In this document: piece after piece, positions 1 to 8,876 of the stretch | Position numbering within the stretch: the stretch's first letter is position 1 | Layout of the letters: each line of letters opens with the position of its first letter | NCBI RefSeq assembly: GCF_030317205.1 | Contig: NZ_JASZYB010000002.1 | Span: 424,501 to 488,500, forward strand | Reading direction: 5' to 3' | Source of the DNA: Variovorax sp. J2L1-78 | Lineage (GTDB): Bacteria > Pseudomonadota > Gammaproteobacteria > Burkholderiales > Burkholderiaceae_C | DNA length: 64,000 bases | The notes under the pieces: model-generated | Told to the model about the DNA's origin: nothing | What the model saw: the letters and a program-made list of their open reading frames with translations, nothing else | The model's database searches: none | Made by a program: the position numbers and the translations under genes

Positions 1-270
1 CGCACCGACGCGGTTCTCGAAGACCACTGGCTGCTTCCACGTGGTCGCCAGCGCGGTGCCGATGGCACGTCCCGCGTAGTCCGTCGCACCCCCGGCCGGA
101 AAGGGGATGACCATCTTCAATGCATGGCTCGGATACGCGGCGGGCTGCGCCATGCCGAAACCGATCTGTCCCAACAGCGGCGTGAGCGCGGCCGCCTGGA
201 GTACGCGTCGACGCGACAGCGCATCGCGGCACGAGGAAGACTCGACGAAGGCGGAACGCGGCAAGGTCAT
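1..270 (-). CDS. Bug-type tripartite tricarboxylate receptor, N-terminal part
   Basis: This is a periplasmic solute-binding protein of the Bug/TctC family, cut by the left edge so that only the first 90 codons are visible. It starts at the ATG at 268-270. Residues about 18-42 form an export signal with a twin-arginine-like SRRRVLQAAAL stretch. The mature start reads LKMVIPFPAGGATDYAGR, the usual Bug beginning with its ligand-binding PFPAGG loop. It lies 70 bp downstream of atzE on the same strand, so it is probably the last visible gene of the atz operon. The family is sure; the ligand cannot be read from the sequence. Confidence 0.85.
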   Translation of the reverse strand, partial: MTLPRSAFVESSSCRDALSRRRVLQAAALTPLLGQIGFGMAQPAAYPSHALKMVIPFPAGGATDYAGRAIGTALATTWKQPVVFENRVGA

Positions 271-340
271 CGGCTTGTTCTTTCTTGGATACAAGACGGT
301 GTGCATAAAGTGTGCCTGCGCCCATTGGCTGGCGTACGCC

Positions 341-1768
341 TCAGGCGAGTGCGGCGACGGGGGCCTGCGCGATGCCCGCGGCCTCCAGCGTCGCGGCCAC
401 GCGCAACGCCAGGTCCTCGCGCCACGGTGCTGCGATCACCTGCACGCCGATCGGCAGGCTGGCGTGCGCGCCCCACACCGGAACGGCGCACACCGGCAAG
501 CCGATGCACGAGATCGGTTGGGTCAGCACCCCCATGTTGGGGCGCACCGGCAGACGCTGGCCGTTGAGCTCGAACCATTCGGCACCGATGGGCGTTGCGG
601 CGCAGGGCGTCGACGGCGCGAGCAGGATGTCGAAGCGCTCGAACAGCTTGGCGGCCTGCTCAGCATAGAGGCGCCGCACACGCTGCGCGCGCGCCACCCA
701 GGCCGCCGGAATCAGTGCGCCGGCCAGGAAGCGGTCGCGCGACAACGGCTCGAAGTCCTGCGGACGCTCGCGCAGGTCGTGCAGATGGAGCGCGGCGCCC
801 TCGGCGTTGGTGATGAGGAAGGCGGCAGCCCGGCCGGCTTCGACCATCGGCAGCTCGCCCGTCTTGCTGGCGCCCAGCGCCTCGGCCACGCGGTCGACCG
901 CGCTCAAGGCCTCGGGCTGAGCCCGCTCGCGGAAGTAGCCGCCCAGCACGCCGATGCGCAGGCCGCGCGTGCCATGCGACAGCTGCGACAAGGTCGGCTC
1001 GACCGCGCGCTGCGCGCAGCCCGGGTCGAGCGGCGCGCGCGTTTCAGGGCCCTGCATCGCGTCGTACGCGAGCGCCAGGTCGCGCACCGAGCGCGCGAAG
1101 GGCCCGAGGTGGTCGAGGCTGGAGATGAACGGGTAGCTGCCGGTGCGTGGCAGCCGGCCGAAGGTCGGCTTCAACCCGAAGATGCCGCACAGCGAGGCCG
1201 GCACGCGGATCGAGCCATTGGTGTCGGAACCCAGCGTGAGTGGCACCTGGCCGGCCGCCACCGCGGCGCCCGAACCGCCCGACGAGCCGCCGGCAATGCG
1301 CGTCAGGTCGTGCGGGTTGTGGGCCGGACCGACGTGGCTGTTCTCGGTGGTGAAGCCGTAGGCGTACTCGTCCATGTTGAGCGCGCCGACCAGCACCGCG
1401 CCGGCGCTTTCGAGCCGGCGCACCAGCGCGGCGTCGCTGCGTGCCGGCGTGCTGTCGCGCTCGATCTTCGAACCCGCCAGCGTCTGCAGACCGGCGATGT
1501 CGAAGAGGTTCTTCACGGCGAAGGGCACGCCGAGCAACGGCAGCTCGCGGGTGCGGTGCCCGTTTGACGAGGCCAGCGACGCATCGACCTGGCCGGCGCG
1601 GCGCAACGCGCGTTCGCGCACCACGTCGGTGAAGGCGTTGACGCGGCCGTCGGTGCCCGCGATGCGGTCGAGGCTGGCCTGCACCAGCGCGACTGCGCTC
1701 ACGGCGCCACGGCGGACGGCATCGGCCATCGCCCCGCCGTCCTTCAACAGAAGTGCATCGGCGCTCAT
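341..1768 (-). CDS. atzE: AtzE-family amidase (1-carboxybiuret hydrolase-like)
   Basis: This 475-residue amidase-signature hydrolase cleaves a carbamoyl or amide bond and releases ammonia. The Lys-cisSer-Ser triad is visible as K86 (AVKNLFD), S162 (AGGSSGGSG) and S186 (SDTNGSIR). The start ATG overlaps the stop of atzG by four bases, so the two are translationally coupled. In the cyanuric acid pathway AtzE works in complex with AtzG on 1-carboxybiuret. The AtzG partner and an AtzF homologue in the same operon support that type of substrate. No atzD or atzH is seen, so the substrate here may be a different carboxylated urea or biuret. Confidence 0.85.
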   Translation of the reverse strand: MSADALLLKDGGAMADAVRRGAVSAVALVQASLDRIAGTDGRVNAFTDVVRERALRRAGQVDASLASSNGHRTRELPLLGVPFAVKNLFDIAGLQTLAGSKIERDSTPARSDAALVRRLESAGAVLVGALNMDEYAYGFTTENSHVGPAHNPHDLTRIAGGSSGGSGAAVAAGQVPLTLGSDTNGSIRVPASLCGIFGLKPTFGRLPRTGSYPFISSLDHLGPFARSVRDLALAYDAMQGPETRAPLDPGCAQRAVEPTLSQLSHGTRGLRIGVLGGYFRERAQPEALSAVDRVAEALGASKTGELPMVEAGRAAAFLITNAEGAALHLHDLRERPQDFEPLSRDRFLAGALIPAAWVARAQRVRRLYAEQAAKLFERFDILLAPSTPCAATPIGAEWFELNGQRLPVRPNMGVLTQPISCIGLPVCAVPVWGAHASLPIGVQVIAAPWREDLALRVAATLEAAGIAQAPVAALA

Positions 1769-1971
1769 GCCTCGGCCTCCTTGGGCGCCACCGGCACGAA
1801 GCTCACCGCCGATTCGGCATGCGGCTCGAGCGGCACGGCGTCCACCACAGCCGCCATCTCGGCGGCCAGCGCGAAGAAGCGCAGCACGCCGGGGCGGTGG
1901 TCGGGCCGCAGGTTCAGGCCGAGCGCGGCAGCCGCCGCGTCGACATAGGCTTCGGTCTGTGCGGGGGTCAT
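1765..1971 (-). CDS. atzG: AtzG-like small subunit (DUF4089)
   Basis: This is a 68-residue helical protein of the DUF4089/AtzG type. Known AtzG is a GatC-like small subunit that binds and stabilises AtzE. The protein begins MTPAQTEAYVDAAAAALGL and carries the family's P-G-V-L-RFF-A-A-M core near residues 28-40. Its stop overlaps the atzE start (ATGA). It sits 23 bp downstream of the ABC ATPase gene. The small size and the overlap with atzE make the assignment strong. Confidence 0.8.
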   Translation of the reverse strand: MTPAQTEAYVDAAAAALGLNLRPDHRPGVLRFFALAAEMAAVVDAVPLEPHAESAVSFVPVAPKEAEA

Positions 1972-1994
1972 CGCGGCTCCTTCGGTGCGCGTGG

Positions 1995-2816
1995 TCAGCG
2001 GCGCACTTCGCGCTGGAAGATCTCCAGACTCAGCTTCTTCATCGCGACGAAGCTGGCCGAGCTGAGCGTCTCGAGCGTGCGGGGTCGCGCGTCGTCGTAC
2101 TTGAGGATCTCCGCGACCTTGGTCGGTCGCTTGGTCAGCAGCAGCACCTCGTCGGCCAGGTACACGGCTTCTTCCAGGTCGTGCGACACCAGCAGCATGG
2201 TGGTGCCGGTCTTCATGAAAACCTCCTGCAGCTTCTCGCGGATGAACAGCGTCATCTCGAAGTCGAGCGCCGAGAAGGGCTCGTCCAGGAACAGCACCTC
2301 GGGGTTGGGCGCCAGCGCCCGCATGATCGACGCCGTCTGCTGCTGCCCGCCCGAGAGTTCGTAGGGGAAGCGCTTGAGGTCGAACTTGACGTCGAAGGAC
2401 GCGACCAGCTCTTCCATGCGGCGGTCCACCTCGGCCTTCGACCGGCCTTCCAGCTTGAGCGGGTAGGCGATGTTGTCGATGGTGCGCATCCACGGGAACA
2501 TCGCCTCGCGGTAGTTCTGGAACACGTAGCCGATCTTCGTGTCCTTGAGCGACTTGCCGTCGAACAGGATCTCGCCCGAGTCGATGGGGATCAGCCCCGC
2601 GATCATGTTGATCAGCGTCGACTTGCCGCAACCGTTCGGCCCGAAGACCGAGACGATCTTGTGCTTGGGGATGTCGAGGTCGAAGTTCTCGTACAACGGC
2701 CAGCCCGCGAAGTACTTGGTGAGGCCGCGGATGGTGATGTGCGTACCGGCCGGGCCGGGCTGGAAGGCGGGGGTGGGCACGTCGGCGTACACCGGGCCGT
2801 TGAGGACTGCGGACAT
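1995..2816 (-). CDS. NitT/TauT-family ABC transporter ATPase
   Basis: This 273-residue ATPase powers a NitT/TauT-type importer. Walker A is GPNGCGKST at 59-67, the signature is LSGGQQQ, and Walker B is VLFLDEPFSALD. The open frame extends upstream to 2894, but the ATG at 2814-2816 is chosen because it lies just after the permease stop (2821-2823) and gives the usual length. It is cotranscribed with the permease and binding protein upstream and with atzG and atzE downstream. The transported compound is probably the nitrogen source that the Atz-type hydrolases break down. Confidence 0.92.
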   Translation of the reverse strand: MSAVLNGPVYADVPTPAFQPGPAGTHITIRGLTKYFAGWPLYENFDLDIPKHKIVSVFGPNGCGKSTLINMIAGLIPIDSGEILFDGKSLKDTKIGYVFQNYREAMFPWMRTIDNIAYPLKLEGRSKAEVDRRMEELVASFDVKFDLKRFPYELSGGQQQTASIMRALAPNPEVLFLDEPFSALDFEMTLFIREKLQEVFMKTGTTMLLVSHDLEEAVYLADEVLLLTKRPTKVAEILKYDDARPRTLETLSSASFVAMKKLSLEIFQREVRR

Positions 2817-2820
2817 GGCG

Positions 2821-3657
2821 TTACCTTCCGGACCAGTGGACGATCTTGCGTTCGGCGACAAGGAACAGGATGTTGAGCGCATAGCCCAGCGCACCTGCCG
2901 CGAGGATGGACGCGTACATGCTCTTGACGTTGAGCACCTGCTGCGAATTGATGATGCGGTTGCCCAGGCCCGAGTCGGCGCCGATGAACATCTCCGCGAC
3001 GATCACGATCACCAGCGCCATCGAGACCGCCGAGCGCAGTCCGACGAAGCTCGGTTGCAGGCTTTCCCAGACCAGCACGTCGCGGAAGGTCTGCCAGCGC
3101 GTCGCCCCCATCACCTTGGCCGCCATCACCCGCTGCTTGCGCGCGTTGATCACGCCGTAGGCGCTGTTGAACACCACGATCAGCAGCGCGCCGAAAGCGG
3201 CGATCGCGATCTTGTTGACGTCCGAGGTGCCGAAGATCATCAGGAAGAGCGGGATCAGTGCCGACGAGGGCGTCGAGCGGAAGAAGTCGATCAGGAACTC
3301 GACGCTGCGGTACGCCTTCTCGTTGCTGCCCAGCAGCACGCCCAGCGGCACGCCGACGACGGCCGCGATCAGGAAGGCCTGCAGCGTTCGCCACACGGTC
3401 ACCGCGAAGTCGGCGAGCAGCGGCCCGCCGGCCAGACCGGTGATCAGCGTGGACACCGTGTCGGCAGGCGCCGGCAGCAGGATCGGCTTGATGAAGCCGA
3501 GTCGCACGACGAGGTCCCAGAGGATGAAGAGCACGACCGGCCCGATGAAGGGCAGCAGCTTTTCCCAGACCGGCGGCTTGGGCACGGCGCTGGCGGTGCC
3601 GGCCGGCGGCGCCCAGGGCTTGGCGCCTGCGGTCGGCGCGATGCTGGTGTCGGCCAT
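2821..3657 (-). CDS. NitT/TauT-family ABC transporter permease
   Basis: This 278-residue inner-membrane permease has a Pro/Ala-rich cytoplasmic start followed by about six hydrophobic segments. The binding-protein-dependent transport signature (EAA loop) lies in the second half, near the stretch MGATRWQTFRDVLVWESLQP. It belongs to the SsuC/TauC/NrtB group. Its start is three bases from the stop of the binding-protein gene and its stop is four bases from the ATPase start, which marks a compact importer operon. Confidence 0.92.
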   Translation of the reverse strand: MADTSIAPTAGAKPWAPPAGTASAVPKPPVWEKLLPFIGPVVLFILWDLVVRLGFIKPILLPAPADTVSTLITGLAGGPLLADFAVTVWRTLQAFLIAAVVGVPLGVLLGSNEKAYRSVEFLIDFFRSTPSSALIPLFLMIFGTSDVNKIAIAAFGALLIVVFNSAYGVINARKQRVMAAKVMGATRWQTFRDVLVWESLQPSFVGLRSAVSMALVIVIVAEMFIGADSGLGNRIINSQQVLNVKSMYASILAAGALGYALNILFLVAERKIVHWSGR

Positions 3658-3660
3658 GGC

Positions 3661-4671
3661 TCAGGCCTTGTAGAGCAGGCCGTCCACCAGGACCTTCTTC
3701 TCGAAGATGCCCTTCTCGGTGAACAGGTCGTAGAACTTCTGGAAGTAGGCGACGTCGCTCGGCTTGAACTCGTTGTAGAGCATGTACGACGCAAGGGGCA
3801 CCTCGGCGGTCAGCGCGCCTTCGATGGCGGTGTAGCCCTTCATGTATTGCCGTGCCTCGTCGGGCTTGGTCCGCACCAGCTCGACGCCGCGCGCGTAGGC
3901 CGCGATGAACTTCTTCGTCGCCTCGGGGTTCTTCTTGATGAACTCGGTCGTGAGGCTGGCGGCGCCGCCATGCCATGGGGCCATCGGATCGCCCAGGATG
4001 TACTTGGCGACAACGCCGGCCTCGATCACCCGCGTCGTCCCGTTCATGCGGCCGACCGTGCCGGTCGGCTCGAGCGTGTAGCAGGCGTCGACCTGGCCGG
4101 CGACCAGCGCGGCGACGTGCTGGCCGATGGGCAGTTCGCTCACCGTGGCGCCGGTGGCGCCGGCACGTTCGAGCATGGTCTTGCACAGCGTCACGTTCTG
4201 GATGCCGGGGCCCGAGGCGACCTTCTTGCCCTTCAGGTCGGCCGTCGTCTTGATCGGGCTGTCCTTGGCGGTGATGAACTCGTCGAGCACGAACTTCGCG
4301 TTGCTCGGGTTGGTGCAGAAGATCTTGAACAGGCCGGGCTGCGCGATCTCGCCGATGGCCAGGTTGGCCGAGCCGGTGCCGTTCGAACTGCCGTCGGAGC
4401 GGCCCGAGAGCATCGCCTCCATCACCTGCTGCGCGCCGGCGAACTTCAGCGGCTCAACGTCGAGGCCGGCCTCCTTGAAGTAGCCCTTGTCGACGGCGGC
4501 GAAGAAAGGCAGGCCCGCGGCCACCGGCCAGAAACCGATGCGGATCTTGGGCGTGGCCTGGGCCAGCACCAGCGATGGTGCCGCGAGCGCGGCGAGGCCG
4601 GCGGCACCGGCCTGGAGGACATGGCGGCGCGATGGCTTGAGCGCTGCGGTTGACGTGTGCTGAGATCCCAT
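3661..4671 (-). CDS. NitT/TauT-family ABC substrate-binding protein
   Basis: This 336-residue periplasmic binding protein feeds the adjacent importer. The N-terminus carries a twin-arginine-type signal (SRRHVLQAGAAGLAAL) ending near AQA at 39-41. The mature part starts with KIRIGFWPVAAGLPFF, typical of SsuA/TauA/ThiY-like proteins. The ATG at 4669-4671 is chosen over the long upstream open frame because it sits directly before the signal peptide. It lies 53 bp downstream of atzF. A urea, biuret or carboxylated derivative is a reasonable ligand guess from context only. Confidence 0.9.
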   Translation of the reverse strand: MGSQHTSTAALKPSRRHVLQAGAAGLAALAAPSLVLAQATPKIRIGFWPVAAGLPFFAAVDKGYFKEAGLDVEPLKFAGAQQVMEAMLSGRSDGSSNGTGSANLAIGEIAQPGLFKIFCTNPSNAKFVLDEFITAKDSPIKTTADLKGKKVASGPGIQNVTLCKTMLERAGATGATVSELPIGQHVAALVAGQVDACYTLEPTGTVGRMNGTTRVIEAGVVAKYILGDPMAPWHGGAASLTTEFIKKNPEATKKFIAAYARGVELVRTKPDEARQYMKGYTAIEGALTAEVPLASYMLYNEFKPSDVAYFQKFYDLFTEKGIFEKKVLVDGLLYKA

Positions 4672-4724
4672 GGGTCCGACTCCTGCGTGATGGTGGAAGC
4701 GAAAGAAAGAGGTAGTTGCTGCGC

Positions 4725-6455
4725 TCAGGCGAGCGCGGCCTGGCGGGAGGCGATGTACGAGCGCCAGCCGCCGTGGTGCGTGATGTCCTCGGCACCGTCG
4801 AGCGCGATCGACTCGCAGACGAAGCCCTGCACGCTGCTGCCGTCGTCCAGCGTGAGCGTGCCGATGCCCAACGGCGCGGGAATGAGCGCGACGAAGGAGC
4901 CGTAGGCCGTCGCGGGCATCTCCCACACCTCGACGATGAGCGAGGCGCCACCTGTGGGCACGCGCACCATGCCGGGCTTCGGCGGCACCGTGCCGGGCAA
5001 GGCGTAGAGGCGGTACTGCGGGGCGGTGAGCATCTCGCGCAGCAGCGTCGCGCCGCGCTCGGTGAGCTGGCCGTTGAGGGGCATGCCCGACAGGTGCGCG
5101 CCGACCACGGCCACCTTCACGGTGGCGGCGGGCTTCACCAGCGGCAGGGCGGCGGGTGCCGGCATCGGTGCGCCGGTCGCGCCGAGCGTGAGGCCGGTGG
5201 CGTGATGAAGCCGCTGACCCAGTTCGGCCAGCTGGAAGTCGCTGGCGCACGGGCCGATCAGCGTCAGGCCGAAGGGCAGGCCGTCGCTGCGCAGGCAGGT
5301 CGGCACCGAGAGCGCCGCGTAGTCGAGCAGGTTGACGAAGTTGGTGTACGCGCCGAGATGCTGGTTCAGCGCGACCGGATCGGCCCGCATCGCCTCGATG
5401 GTGTAGTGCGTGGGCGCGGTCGGCACCACCAGGATGTCGATGTTCTGCCACATCGGTGCGGCCTGCTGCGCGAGCGCGCGCAGCCGGGTCTGGGCATCGA
5501 CGAAGTCGGCGGCGCTGTACTGGCGCCCGCGCGCCAGGATGCTGCGCACCGGCTCGATCACCTCGTCCTCGTGCGCATCGAAGAACGGGCGCACCGCCGC
5601 GTAGCGTTCGGCCACCAGCGCACTCTCGTAGAGCAACGCCGCGGCCTCGGCCAGCGGGGCGTAGTCGATCGGCACGCGCGTGGCGCCCAGCGCTTCGAGC
5701 TGCGCGAGCGAGCGCTCGAAGGCGGCGGCCGATTCGGCATCGCCGAAGAATTCGAGCGTCGAGGGCACGCCGATGCGCAGGCGCGGCGGCAGCGGCGCGG
5801 TGATCGGCGTGAGCGCGCGCGAGTACGGGTCGTGGGCGTCATGCCCCATCGCGACGCTCAGCACGCGCGCCGCCAGCTCGACGGTGCGCGCGAAGATCGA
5901 CACGCAGTCGACGCTCTGCGCCGCCGGCACCACGCCGCGGGTGCTGATCAATCCTTTGGTCGGCTTGAGGCCCACGATGTTGTTGAGCCCCGCCGGCACG
6001 CGGCCGGAGCCCGCCGTGTCCGTGCCGAGCGAGAAGTCGACCTCGCCGGTCGCCACCACGCGCGCCGAGCCGGAGCTGGAGCCGCCCGACACATAGCGCG
6101 CGTCGAAGCTGTTGGGGACCGCGCCGTACGGCGAGCGCGTGCCGTTCAGGCCGCAGGCGAACTGGTCGAGGTTGGTCTTGCCGACCAGCACCGCACCGGC
6201 GTCGAGCAGGCGCTGCACCACTTGAGCGTGGTTCGCCGCCTCGCGAGCGAAGGCCGGGCAGGCCGCGGTGGTCGGCAGGCCCGCCACGTCGATGTTGTCC
6301 TTGACCGCGAAGCGCAGCCCGGCCAGCGGGCCAGCGGCCGCGGCGCCAGAGGCGGCGATCGGTGGGTCGATCCGCGTGATCCAGGCAGCGGCGCCGGGGT
6401 CGGCGGTTTGCCCGTCATCGGTCGGCTGCGAAATCCTTGCATGCACCATCATCAA
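4725..6455 (-). CDS. atzF: allophanate hydrolase
   Basis: This 576-residue protein has an amidase-signature N-domain and an allophanate hydrolase C-terminal domain (about 455-576), the AtzF/DUR1,2 arrangement. Such enzymes hydrolyse allophanate, yielding ammonia and carbon dioxide. The triad is K52 (FAVKDNID), S126 (SGGSSSGS) and S150 (DTAGSGR). It is the first gene of a minus-strand operon that continues with an ABC importer and atzG-atzE. Two further Met codons follow the first, so the start could lie up to two codons later. Confidence 0.92.
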   Translation of the reverse strand: MMMVHARISQPTDDGQTADPGAAAWITRIDPPIAASGAAAAGPLAGLRFAVKDNIDVAGLPTTAACPAFAREAANHAQVVQRLLDAGAVLVGKTNLDQFACGLNGTRSPYGAVPNSFDARYVSGGSSSGSARVVATGEVDFSLGTDTAGSGRVPAGLNNIVGLKPTKGLISTRGVVPAAQSVDCVSIFARTVELAARVLSVAMGHDAHDPYSRALTPITAPLPPRLRIGVPSTLEFFGDAESAAAFERSLAQLEALGATRVPIDYAPLAEAAALLYESALVAERYAAVRPFFDAHEDEVIEPVRSILARGRQYSAADFVDAQTRLRALAQQAAPMWQNIDILVVPTAPTHYTIEAMRADPVALNQHLGAYTNFVNLLDYAALSVPTCLRSDGLPFGLTLIGPCASDFQLAELGQRLHHATGLTLGATGAPMPAPAALPLVKPAATVKVAVVGAHLSGMPLNGQLTERGATLLREMLTAPQYRLYALPGTVPPKPGMVRVPTGGASLIVEVWEMPATAYGSFVALIPAPLGIGTLTLDDGSSVQGFVCESIALDGAEDITHHGGWRSYIASRQAALA

Positions 6456-6502
6456 GCATCCTGTCTTGTGTACATGTTGAGATGCAAGTGGCGTGCCAAC
6501 GC

Positions 6503-6529
6503 CTGCCGGGGCTCAGCAAGCCCCGGCAG
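6503..6529 (-). terminator. strong stem-loop after the M48 peptidase gene
   Basis: A perfect 11-bp stem (CTGCCGGGGCT / AGCCCCGGCAG) closes a five-base loop between the M48 peptidase stop and the atzF start. No T-run follows on either strand, so it may act as a weak or Rho-assisted end for the minus-strand peptidase transcript, or simply protect its 3' end. Confidence 0.4.
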
Positions 6530-6567
6530 CCTGGATTCGGTGCGTCAGGAAAAGATGGGGCGCGGGC

Positions 6568-7401
6568 TCAACCGCGCTTCGCCGCCCGGTACAGGCCGTC
6601 GACCTTGCCGATGTTGGCTTCGAGGATGCGGATGCGGTCGGTGCCGCTGGGGTGGGTCGAGAGGAAGCTCAGGCCGCCCTGGTTCTTCGAAGCGGCGGCC
6701 ATCTTCTTCCAGAGCGATACCGAGGCGCGCGGGTCGTAGCCGGCCCGCGCCGCGAGTTCGAGGCCGACCAGGTCGGCGTCGGTCTCGTCGCCGCGGCTGA
6801 ACTTGAGCGACAGCAACTGCGTGCCGGCGCGCGCCGCCATGTCGCCCATCTGCCCCAGGCCGAGCAGCTGTGCCGTGATCGACAGCGCCGCGCCGGTGCC
6901 GGCGCTCTTGGCCAGGCGCGCGCGGGCGTGCTCGCGCAAGGCATGCGCCATCTCGTGGCCCATCACCATCGCGACCTCGTCGTCGCTGAGCTTGAGCTGG
7001 TCGAGGATGCCCGTGTAGAAGGCGATCTTGCCGCCCGGCAGGCAGAAGGCGTTGATCTGCGAGCTGCCGATCAGGTTGACCTGCCACTTCCACTGCGCCG
7101 CGCGTGCGTTCCAGGGCTCGACGAAGGGGATGAGCCGCGCGGAAATGGTGCGCAGCCGCTGCAGCTGCGGGTGGCCGTCGGGCGCGAGCGCGCCCTTGGC
7201 CTTCGCCTGCTGCAGCAACTGGTCGTACTGCTGCACGCCGGCCTGCTCGATGGTGTCGGCCGGCACCAGGTTGCGCGCGACCGAGGCCTTGCCCACCTCG
7301 ACCTGCGCCAGCGCGGGCGTCACCGCAGCGGCACCCGCCAACGCCAGGAACGCCCGGCGCGCTGGCCAGGGACCGATGGAAAGCTCGCAGCGTGAACACA
7401 T
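6568..7401 (-). CDS. M48-family periplasmic metallopeptidase
   Basis: This 277-residue zinc protease resembles the LoiP/YcaL/BepA group, which acts on envelope proteins. The zinc motif HEMAH is at 149-153, and a later ETDADLVGLELAARAGYDP stretch supplies the third ligand. An export signal lies at about 14-33 (ARRAFLALAGAAAVTPALA). The reading frame is open to 7641, but the ATG at 7399-7401 places the signal correctly and lies opposite the divergent ampG start, 37 bp away. The exact substrate is unknown. Confidence 0.9.
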   Translation of the reverse strand: MCSRCELSIGPWPARRAFLALAGAAAVTPALAQVEVGKASVARNLVPADTIEQAGVQQYDQLLQQAKAKGALAPDGHPQLQRLRTISARLIPFVEPWNARAAQWKWQVNLIGSSQINAFCLPGGKIAFYTGILDQLKLSDDEVAMVMGHEMAHALREHARARLAKSAGTGAALSITAQLLGLGQMGDMAARAGTQLLSLKFSRGDETDADLVGLELAARAGYDPRASVSLWKKMAAASKNQGGLSFLSTHPSGTDRIRILEANIGKVDGLYRAAKRG

Positions 7402-7438
7402 GCGGGAATAATAAGCAGCCACCCCGATTGCCCCTTCA

Positions 7439-8779
7439 ATGTCCCCACCCTCGGCCGCCGAAGCCACCTCCGCCCCCTCGCCTACTGCGCCGCTGTCCTG
7501 GCGCGATGCGCTCAAGGTGTACCTCGAACCCGCGACGCTGCGCATGCTGGCCCTGGGCTTCTCGGCCGGCCTGCCGCTGCTGCTGGTGCTGGGCACGCTC
7601 AGCTTCCGGCTGCGCGAGGCCGGCGTGGCGCGCAGCGACATCGGCTACCTGAGCTGGGTCGGCCTGGTGTACGCCTTCAAATGGGCCTGGGCGCCACTGG
7701 TCGACCGGCTGCCCATCCCGCTGCTTACCGGGCGCATGGGCCGCCGCCGCAGCTGGCTGCTGCTGGCGCAGGCGCTGGTGATCGGCGGGCTGGTCGGCAT
7801 GGCGCTGGCCGACCCGCGCGGCGGCCTGGCGCCGCTGGTGTGGTGTGCGCTGCTGGTGGCCTTCGGCTCGGCCACGCAGGACATCGCGCTGGACGCCTTC
7901 CGCATCGAATCGGCCGAGACGCGCAAGCAGGCCGCACTGGCCGCCGCCTACCAGACGGGCTACCGCCTGGCGATGATCTGGGCCGGCGCCGGCGTGCTGT
8001 CGATCGCCGCGTGGACCGAGATCACCGGCGCCAGCGGCTACCAGAACGCCGGCTGGAAGGCCGCCTACCTGGTGATGGCCGCCTCGATGGCGGTCGGCGT
8101 CATCACGGTGCTGCTGTCGTCCGAACCCGCCCAGCGGGTGATGCCCCGGGCACGCAATGCGGCCGAGTGGCTCAAGAACGTGCTGGTCGAGCCCTTTGCC
8201 GACTTCGTCCGCCGCTACAAGTGGCAAGCGGTGCTGATCCTGTCGCTGATCGCCATCTACCGCATCAGCGACGTGGTGATGGGCATCATGGCCAACCCCT
8301 TCTACGTCGACATGGGCTTCAGCAAGGAAGAGGTCGCGGCGGTCAGCAAGGTGTTCGGCGTGGTGATGACGCTGGTCGGCGCCTTCGTGGGCGGCATCCT
8401 GTCGATGCGCCTGGGCGTGATGCGGGTGCTCATGCTCGGCGCGGTGCTCAGCGCCGCGAGCAACCTGCTCTTCGCCTGGCTGGCCACCCAGGGCCACGAC
8501 ATGACGATGCTGGTGCTGGTGGTGTCGGCCGACAACCTGGCCGGCGGCATCGCGTCGGCCGCCTTCATCGCCTACCTGTCGAGCCTGACGAACATCAGCT
8601 ACTCGGCCACGCAGTACGCGCTGTTCAGTTCGCTGATGCTGCTGCTGCCCAAGTTCCTGGCGGGCTATTCGGGCGTGTTCGTCGACGCCTACGGCTACGT
8701 CCCCTTCTTCGTGGGCACGGCGCTGCTGGGCCTGCCGGTGCTGGTGCTGGTGGCACTGGCGGCACGCGGGCAGCGCTAA
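7439..8779 (+). CDS. ampG: AmpG-type muropeptide permease (MFS)
   Basis: This 446-residue major facilitator has about 12-14 hydrophobic segments. AmpG imports GlcNAc-anhydroMurNAc-peptides for peptidoglycan recycling. The N-terminal motifs LGFSAGLPLLLVLGTLSF, the RDIGYLSW-like turn and FKWAWAPLVDR match AmpG closely. It is divergent from the M48 peptidase over a 37-bp spacer, so the two promoters must overlap. The start at 7439 follows the peptidase leader directly. Confidence 0.9.
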   Translation: MSPPSAAEATSAPSPTAPLSWRDALKVYLEPATLRMLALGFSAGLPLLLVLGTLSFRLREAGVARSDIGYLSWVGLVYAFKWAWAPLVDRLPIPLLTGRMGRRRSWLLLAQALVIGGLVGMALADPRGGLAPLVWCALLVAFGSATQDIALDAFRIESAETRKQAALAAAYQTGYRLAMIWAGAGVLSIAAWTEITGASGYQNAGWKAAYLVMAASMAVGVITVLLSSEPAQRVMPRARNAAEWLKNVLVEPFADFVRRYKWQAVLILSLIAIYRISDVVMGIMANPFYVDMGFSKEEVAAVSKVFGVVMTLVGAFVGGILSMRLGVMRVLMLGAVLSAASNLLFAWLATQGHDMTMLVLVVSADNLAGGIASAAFIAYLSSLTNISYSATQYALFSSLMLLLPKFLAGYSGVFVDAYGYVPFFVGTALLGLPVLVLVALAARGQR

Positions 8780-8798
8780 GACCCTGCGATGGCGGGAT

Positions 8799-8827
8799 GC
8801 CGGCCGACGCGGCGACCTGCGGCCGGC
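8799..8827 (+). terminator. inverted repeat after ampG
   Basis: Two 8-base arms (GCCGGCCG at 8799-8806, CGGCCGGC at 8820-8827) pair perfectly over a 13-base loop in the 97-bp gap between ampG and the ketosynthase gene. There is no T-run, so its role as a terminator is uncertain. Confidence 0.35.
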
Positions 8828-8876
8828 TGCTAGTCTGTGGCATCGTTCGCGCTTCGCCACTTATTTTTCCACCACC

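Noticed and set aside
107..1567. Long plus-strand open frame opposite atzE
   Set aside because: It is the shadow of a GC-rich amidase gene, with Arg/Ala-rich composition and no recognisable domain. Many similar long frames opposite real genes were rejected for the same reason.
8837..8855. GG-N10-GC spacing in TGTGGCATCGTTCGCGC before the ketosynthase gene, like a sigma-54 promoter
   Set aside because: The -12 part lacks TTGC and the -24 part lacks the CAC; in GC-rich DNA this spacing occurs by chance.
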